Origin: Myxacorys almedinensis A
GTDB taxonomy: Bacteria > Cyanobacteriota > Cyanobacteriia > Leptolyngbyales > Leptolyngbyaceae
Direction of reading: 5' to 3'
Length of the DNA: 64,000 nucleotides
Assembly: GCF_010091945.1 (NCBI RefSeq)
Contig: NZ_WVIE01000017.1
Coordinates: 47,660 to 111,659 of the forward strand
In this document: piece after piece, positions 59,799 to 64,000 of the stretch
How the letters are laid out: the number at the start of each line of letters is the position of its first letter
How positions within the stretch are numbered: the stretch's first letter is position 1
Position numbers and translations under genes: made by a program
The notes under the pieces: model-generated
What the model was told of the DNA's origin: nothing
Databases searched by the model: none
What the model saw: only the letters and a program-made list of their open reading frames with translations

Positions 59799-59833
59799 GA
59801 TCCGTTCTAAGCGAAAGAAAATCCGTTCTGAGC
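59799..59833 (+). promoter_or_regulatory. Pair of direct repeats, candidate AraC/PchR operator (second copy)
   Basis: GATCCGTTCTAAGC at 59799-59812 and AATCCGTTCTGAGC at 59820-59833 are direct repeats starting 21 bases apart, the same spacing and ATCCGT core as the pair at 55935-55969. They lie in the 107-base gap before the ABC half-transporter genes, so both operons of the locus may answer to the same AraC-type protein. Confidence 0.6.
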
Positions 59834-59891
59834 AATCTGCGATCGCGGTAATTTTCTAAGATTAAATCACCTCATTCTACAGTGCTACACG

Positions 59892-61664
59892 ATGACGACT
59901 CCCACTTCTGAAGTTAGTCTTTGGCAAATTATCCAACCTGTTCGAGGCGGAATCAATACTGCGATCGCGATCTCTGTTGTCGGAGCAATCGCTGGACTTG
60001 CTGCACTCCTCCCGATTCCCTTAGTGATTGATCACCTTCTCTCACTAAACCCGCAATCGAGCGAAGTTTGGCGGTTGATTGGGATTTCGGTGCTTTGTAC
60101 GGCACTCAGTTTTGCGTGTCGATCGCTCTCTTTTTATGTTTCGCATCAATCTGCTTTTAAGCTAGAGCAAATTCTCCGAACGCAGCTTGTAGAACATCTT
60201 GCACAGTTACCACTTGGCTACATTGTTGCGATGGGATCAGGTGCGATCAAAAAGGTTGTACAAGACGATGTGAAGGGACTTCATGCGTTTGTAGCAGATA
60301 GTACACCTCTGATTGCTCGCGCTTATGCAACGCCGATTCTAACCTTTGTCGTCTTACTCCTCGCCGATTGGAAAATGACACTGGTTGCAGTTGCGATCGC
60401 GCCGCTCGGTTTTATCTTTATGAGTCTTGCGATGAAGGACTACAAAGAACGTCGGCAGGAGTATGATTTAGCAAATGAGCAAGTCAACAATTCTGTTGTC
60501 GAATTTGTTCAGGGAATGCAGGTTGTTCGGACATTTGACGATGGAACGACTTCTTTTGTGCGATTTCGGCAGTCGTTGGATGAGTTCACTGATAAGCTTA
60601 AAGCCTGGTCAGGGGCAACAGCCGTTCCCGGTCGGATTGGCAGTTTATTGTTTGAATCTTTGCCCGTTCTATTGTTAGTCGCTAGCGTTGGCAGTTGGCT
60701 TTATCGTCAGAATCAGCTAGAGCTTTCAACATTTTTACTGTTTCTCTTGCTGTCTCCAAATCTGATTGGAGCCTTCCGACCTTTGATGATGTTGTCATAC
60801 TATACGAACCAATCGAGTGCAGCAGCAAAACGGTTAGGAAGCATTCTTGCAGAGCCTACATTACCTCAGTCGAATGCTACCCGACAGCCAAATGATGCTT
60901 CGATTCGATTTCGGGATGTTTCCTTTTCCTATGGCGATCGTCTAGCATTGCAAAACATCAATCTTGAGATACCTGCGGGCAGCATTACGGCATTCGTTGG
61001 ACCATCAGGAGCCGGAAAAACGACGATCGCACGATTGATTCCTCGGTTCTGGGATGTAACTACGGGCGCGATCGAAATCGGTGGCGTTGATATTCGAGAG
61101 CTAACGAACGATACTCTAATGTCCTGGGTTTCCTTCGTGTTTCAAGATACCTTTCTGCTGTACGATTCGATTCGAGAAAACATTCGACTTGGAAAGCCCG
61201 ATGCGACCGATGCAGAAATAATCGCAGCAGCAAAGGCAGCACAGGCACATGACTTTATTCTGAGTCTGCCGAAGGGTTACGATACGATCGCTGGAGAGCG
61301 AGGAACCCGATTATCTGGGGGAGAACGGCAACGCATTACGATCGCTCGCGCTATTTTGCAGGACAATCCAATTGTGGTGCTAGATGAAGCGACTGCTTTT
61401 AGTGATCCCGAAAATGAGGCATTGATTCAGCAAGCGATTGCATCTCTGACTCAAAACAAAACTTTGATTATCATTGCTCACCGCCTTTCAACGATTCGAG
61501 AAGTCGATCAAATTGTTGTTCTCGATCAAGGTCAAATTGTAGAACAAGGCAAGCATGAGGAGTTAGTTGCTGCCGATCGCCTCTATGCTCGATTGTGGAA
61601 CAACCATCAACACGCTCAGAATTGGTCAGTTCAAGTCAAAAATCAAGCTGTGAGTTCACGATGA
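59892..61664 (+). CDS. ABC half-transporter, YbtP/IrtA-like (permease-ATPase fusion)
   Basis: This 590-residue protein joins a six-segment membrane domain (about 1-330) to an ATPase. The ATPase has Walker A GPSGAGKTT, signature LSGGERQR and Walker B VVLDEATAFSD. Together with the next gene it matches the YbtP/YbtQ and IrtA/IrtB type of heterodimer, which has an exporter fold but works in siderophore import. The overlapping ATGA junction with the next gene supports a paired product. Export cannot be excluded from sequence alone. The start ATG at 59892 lies 59 bases beyond the direct repeats. Confidence 0.88.
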   Translation: MTTPTSEVSLWQIIQPVRGGINTAIAISVVGAIAGLAALLPIPLVIDHLLSLNPQSSEVWRLIGISVLCTALSFACRSLSFYVSHQSAFKLEQILRTQLVEHLAQLPLGYIVAMGSGAIKKVVQDDVKGLHAFVADSTPLIARAYATPILTFVVLLLADWKMTLVAVAIAPLGFIFMSLAMKDYKERRQEYDLANEQVNNSVVEFVQGMQVVRTFDDGTTSFVRFRQSLDEFTDKLKAWSGATAVPGRIGSLLFESLPVLLLVASVGSWLYRQNQLELSTFLLFLLLSPNLIGAFRPLMMLSYYTNQSSAAAKRLGSILAEPTLPQSNATRQPNDASIRFRDVSFSYGDRLALQNINLEIPAGSITAFVGPSGAGKTTIARLIPRFWDVTTGAIEIGGVDIRELTNDTLMSWVSFVFQDTFLLYDSIRENIRLGKPDATDAEIIAAAKAAQAHDFILSLPKGYDTIAGERGTRLSGGERQRITIARAILQDNPIVVLDEATAFSDPENEALIQQAIASLTQNKTLIIIAHRLSTIREVDQIVVLDQGQIVEQGKHEELVAADRLYARLWNNHQHAQNWSVQVKNQAVSSR

Positions 61665-63403
61665 TTCAACCCTATCGCCGGATGCTGCGAGTGTTAGGAG
61701 ATCATGCTCCTCAGATGCAGCGAAACGTTCGGATTTCTACGATCGCATCAGTCTTAGAGGGTTGTATCTATGCCTTACTTTTCCCCTTGATGCTGGCACT
61801 GTTTGAGCATCCGATTAATACTTCGCGCCTCGGAATTCTCTTAGCAATCTCAGGCGGACTGTTCGCGATCGAGACGGTACTCCGTTGGCAAGAACTAACC
61901 TTCTCTTGGGACGCGGTGAATGAAATCTCTCACGACACTCGCCTAAAGCTGGGTGAACAACTGCGACGGATTCCATTAGAACAGCTTACCAATCGTCGCT
62001 CAGGAGAACTCAATGTTATTTTAGGCGGCAATGTTTCCGAGATTGTTCTATGGTTAGGAAGTTTGTGCTTAACCATTATTCAAACGTTAGTGGTTCCCTG
62101 TGTCACGATTGCTGTGATGTTCTGGATTGATTGGCGACTCGCGATCGCGCTAACGCTGACATTCCCGTTAGCAATTCCAATTTATCAACAGTTTCGCAAA
62201 ATTGTCGGTCAGGGCACTCGACAAACCGCGATCGCAGATGCTGAAACTGCCTCTCGTGTGATTGAGTATGCTCAAGGTCTGCCTGTTTTGAGAGCGACAA
62301 AACAAGTCGGATCGCGATCGCAACAGATCCAGAAAGCATTAGCCAATCAGCGAGCAACCCAATCTCGAACTAACCAGCTTGTCATTCTACCGAGCTTAAT
62401 GATTGCAACGCTAGTAGAAATCGGCATTCTCTTGATCATCGCCTTGGGTAGCGTTTATGTGCTGCAAGGAAGCCTATCTCTTCCAATTCTCATTGCGCTC
62501 TTAGTCATTGCAGTACGATTTAGTGAACCATTAGCAGTCTTTGCGAACTATGCGGCTGTATTTGACATTACAGAAGCTGCACTAGAACGGATTGAAGCAT
62601 TACTTTCAATCCAGCCGCTTGTCGTTCTTGCTCCAACTCAAGCTCCAGAAAAGTTTGATATTTCGTTTGAAAGCGTCACATTTACCTATCTTGATCAATC
62701 AGAACCCGTGTTGCGAAACATCTCGCTACACTGTCCTGAACGAAGTTTTACCGCATTAGTTGGCTCTTCTGGAAGCGGAAAAACAACGATTACACGACTG
62801 ATTAGCCGCTATGCAGATGTTCAACAAGGCAAAATTTGTATCGGTGGAATTGATATTCGCCACATCGATCCAACTCAGCTCATGCGCCTTGTTTCAGTCG
62901 TTTTTCAAGATGTTTATCTCTTTGACGATACGATCTACAACAACATTCGCCTTGCAAAACCAGGATCAACAGATGTAGAAGTTGAGGCAGCGGCGCAAGC
63001 TGCAAATTGTCATGATTTTATCAGTCGCTTACCGAATGGATATGAAACTCGTGTGGGTGAAATTGGTGGAGCATTATCAGGGGGAGAACGGCAGCGCATC
63101 TCGATCGCTCGTGCCATTCTTAAAGATGCACCGATCGTGCTGCTCGATGAGCCAACTTCTGCGCTCGATACAGAAAGTGAAGTCGCAGTTCAACGGGCTA
63201 TCGATCGCTTAGTTGAAAACAAAACGGTGATTGTCATTGCTCATCGTCTATCGACCGTGGTCGGAGCCGATCAAATCTTAGTGCTAGAGTCAGGGCAAAT
63301 GATTGAGCAAGGGACTCACAGCCAGCTTCTAGAGCTTCAGGGACGGTACGCTTCACTGTGGAAAATACAGCAGAATGCTTACTGCTGGAGAATTGTAGCT
63401 TGA
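61661..63403 (+). CDS. ABC half-transporter, YbtQ/IrtB-like (permease-ATPase fusion)
   Basis: This protein of about 580 residues is the partner of the half-transporter before it. The membrane domain covers about 1-320. The ATPase shows GSSGSGKTT, LSGGERQR and VLLDEPTSALD, then the switch His in IAHRLS. The start is taken as ATG at 61661, overlapping the upstream stop by four bases (ATGA); the frame is open earlier but that part only overlaps the previous gene. It is the last gene of the second uptake locus. After its stop, 63404-63476 shows no gene and no clear terminator. Confidence 0.88.
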   Translation: MIQPYRRMLRVLGDHAPQMQRNVRISTIASVLEGCIYALLFPLMLALFEHPINTSRLGILLAISGGLFAIETVLRWQELTFSWDAVNEISHDTRLKLGEQLRRIPLEQLTNRRSGELNVILGGNVSEIVLWLGSLCLTIIQTLVVPCVTIAVMFWIDWRLAIALTLTFPLAIPIYQQFRKIVGQGTRQTAIADAETASRVIEYAQGLPVLRATKQVGSRSQQIQKALANQRATQSRTNQLVILPSLMIATLVEIGILLIIALGSVYVLQGSLSLPILIALLVIAVRFSEPLAVFANYAAVFDITEAALERIEALLSIQPLVVLAPTQAPEKFDISFESVTFTYLDQSEPVLRNISLHCPERSFTALVGSSGSGKTTITRLISRYADVQQGKICIGGIDIRHIDPTQLMRLVSVVFQDVYLFDDTIYNNIRLAKPGSTDVEVEAAAQAANCHDFISRLPNGYETRVGEIGGALSGGERQRISIARAILKDAPIVLLDEPTSALDTESEVAVQRAIDRLVENKTVIVIAHRLSTVVGADQILVLESGQMIEQGTHSQLLELQGRYASLWKIQQNAYCWRIVA

Positions 63404-63476
63404 GTTATATGACAATACCCTTGATTTTCGGATTGTTTTGCCTCACGATAACCGAAGGTGATAAGCTGCTCAACAT

Positions 63477-64000
63477 CTAGATTGCAAGCACAGCATTTCC
63501 TTTATTCTTAAGTTTCCGGTTCCATCGAATCTTCAACTCGCCTTGATTGAGTAATCGGTCGAGCAACGTTCTGAATTCCTCAACCGATTGGAACAGACGG
63601 TGAGCAATAAACTCTTGGCAGGAAGGTCAGACTAGCTCAATCAAATTGTAATCTGGACTATAAGCAGGTAAAAAGTAGAGTTCAATATTCGGGAGCATCG
63701 CTTCAATCTCTGCCCTCATTGCCTGCTTTTTGTGATAGCTGGCATTGTCCAACACAAGAAGAATCTTCGGTCCTTGAACCTGAAACGTTGCGGCAACATT
63801 GCCCTGTTTCACCCATTCTTGCTCCACAAACTGGTTGAGGTTCACAAGCTGAGCATAGAAGCTCTCGCTGTTGCCTTGGTCGATGAAATAGCATTGTCGT
63901 TGGCGGTCATGGTAGCGCAGTCCCCCCATAACATTGACTCGCCCTCGCCCTCGTTTTCCGCTCACCGTTTTGCGCTGCCCTCGCTGGCTCCACACCTTGC
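63477..64000 (-). pseudogene. IS630-family transposase, interrupted and cut by window edge
   Basis: The frame enters from the right edge and encodes the C-terminal DDE domain of an IS630-type transposase: VMGGLRYHDRQRQ, LLVLDNASYHKK and FLPAYSPDYNLIELV. In this family ELV is followed by a conserved Trp; here the next codon is TGA (63629-63627). The same frame then reads on with CQEFIAHRLFQSVEEF and further family-like sequence up to a TAG at 63479-63477. The stop, probably with a small deletion, suggests a dead copy, unless the truncated form still works. The 5' end and one terminal repeat lie outside the window. Confidence 0.8.

Noticed and set aside
1..64000. CRISPR arrays, tRNA or rRNA genes, riboswitches, thioesterase or other NRPS release domain
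   Set aside because: Nothing matching these was found on reading both strands; the release domain of the assembly line presumably lies beyond the left edge.

Overview
The window looks cyanobacterial, most likely a filamentous Leptolyngbya-like strain. The palindrome GCGATCGC and its core CGATCG recur in genes on both strands, the TonB-dependent receptors carry N-terminal AMIN domains, and there is a DevBCA-type exporter. No rRNA or taxonomic marker gene is present, so the genus is an inference. Almost everything in the window fits one job: making, exporting and re-importing a lipopeptide siderophore.

Region 1 (1-40775, minus strand) is one tightly packed hybrid PKS/NRPS operon read from right to left and cut by the left window edge. 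In biosynthetic order it encodes: FAAL-ACP-KS-AT and the first half of a DH; a luciferase-like monooxygenase (LLM) followed by the second half of the DH, cMT, KR and ACP; KS-AT-ACP-Cy-A(Cys, with an embedded methyltransferase)-PCP; C-A(Phe?)-PCP-C-A(Gly)-PCP-C-TauD; interface-A(Asp)-PCP; C-A(Ser)-PCP-E-C; a free-standing TauD hydroxylase; interface-A(Asp)-PCP-E; and the start of another C domain. The inferred chain is fatty acyl, one C2 unit, Cys-derived thiazoline, Phe, Gly, beta-hydroxy-Asp, D-Ser, D-configured beta-hydroxy-Asp, then unknown residues beyond the edge. Two beta-hydroxy-Asp residues as Fe(III) ligands resemble the beta-hydroxyaspartate lipopeptide siderophores called cyanochelins, reported from Leptolyngbya. 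Whether this is a known cyanochelin or a relative cannot be settled from sequence alone.

Region 2 (41338-52685, plus strand, divergent from region 1) is a transport operon: AMIN/TonB receptor, FecB-type lipoprotein, EntS-like MFS exporter, a thioredoxin-like [2Fe-2S] protein (possible ferric-siderophore reductase), two FecCD permeases and a DevB-DevC-DevA type exporter. No FecE-type ATPase is present.

Region 3 (52686-54001) is a junction holding a decapitated Mn/Zn ABC ATPase fragment and an apparently intact MntB/ZnuB-like permease.

Region 4 (54096-63403, plus) is a second uptake locus: an LCMT/TcmP-like methyltransferase, a PchR-like AraC regulator, a second AMIN/TonB receptor, an RhtX/FptX-like MFS permease and a YbtP/YbtQ (IrtAB)-like pair of ABC half-transporters. 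Its genes resemble uptake genes for thiazoline siderophores such as pyochelin and yersiniabactin. It has a strong Fur box and two pairs of 21-bp-spaced direct repeats in front of its two operons. The right edge holds a decayed IS630-type transposase.

The most unusual points are: a complete PKS module (KS-AT-ACP) that appears catalytically silenced; a dehydratase split between two proteins by an intervening LLM; two Asp-hydroxylation cassettes with the same logic but different fusion states; and a shared operator-like repeat in the second uptake locus.
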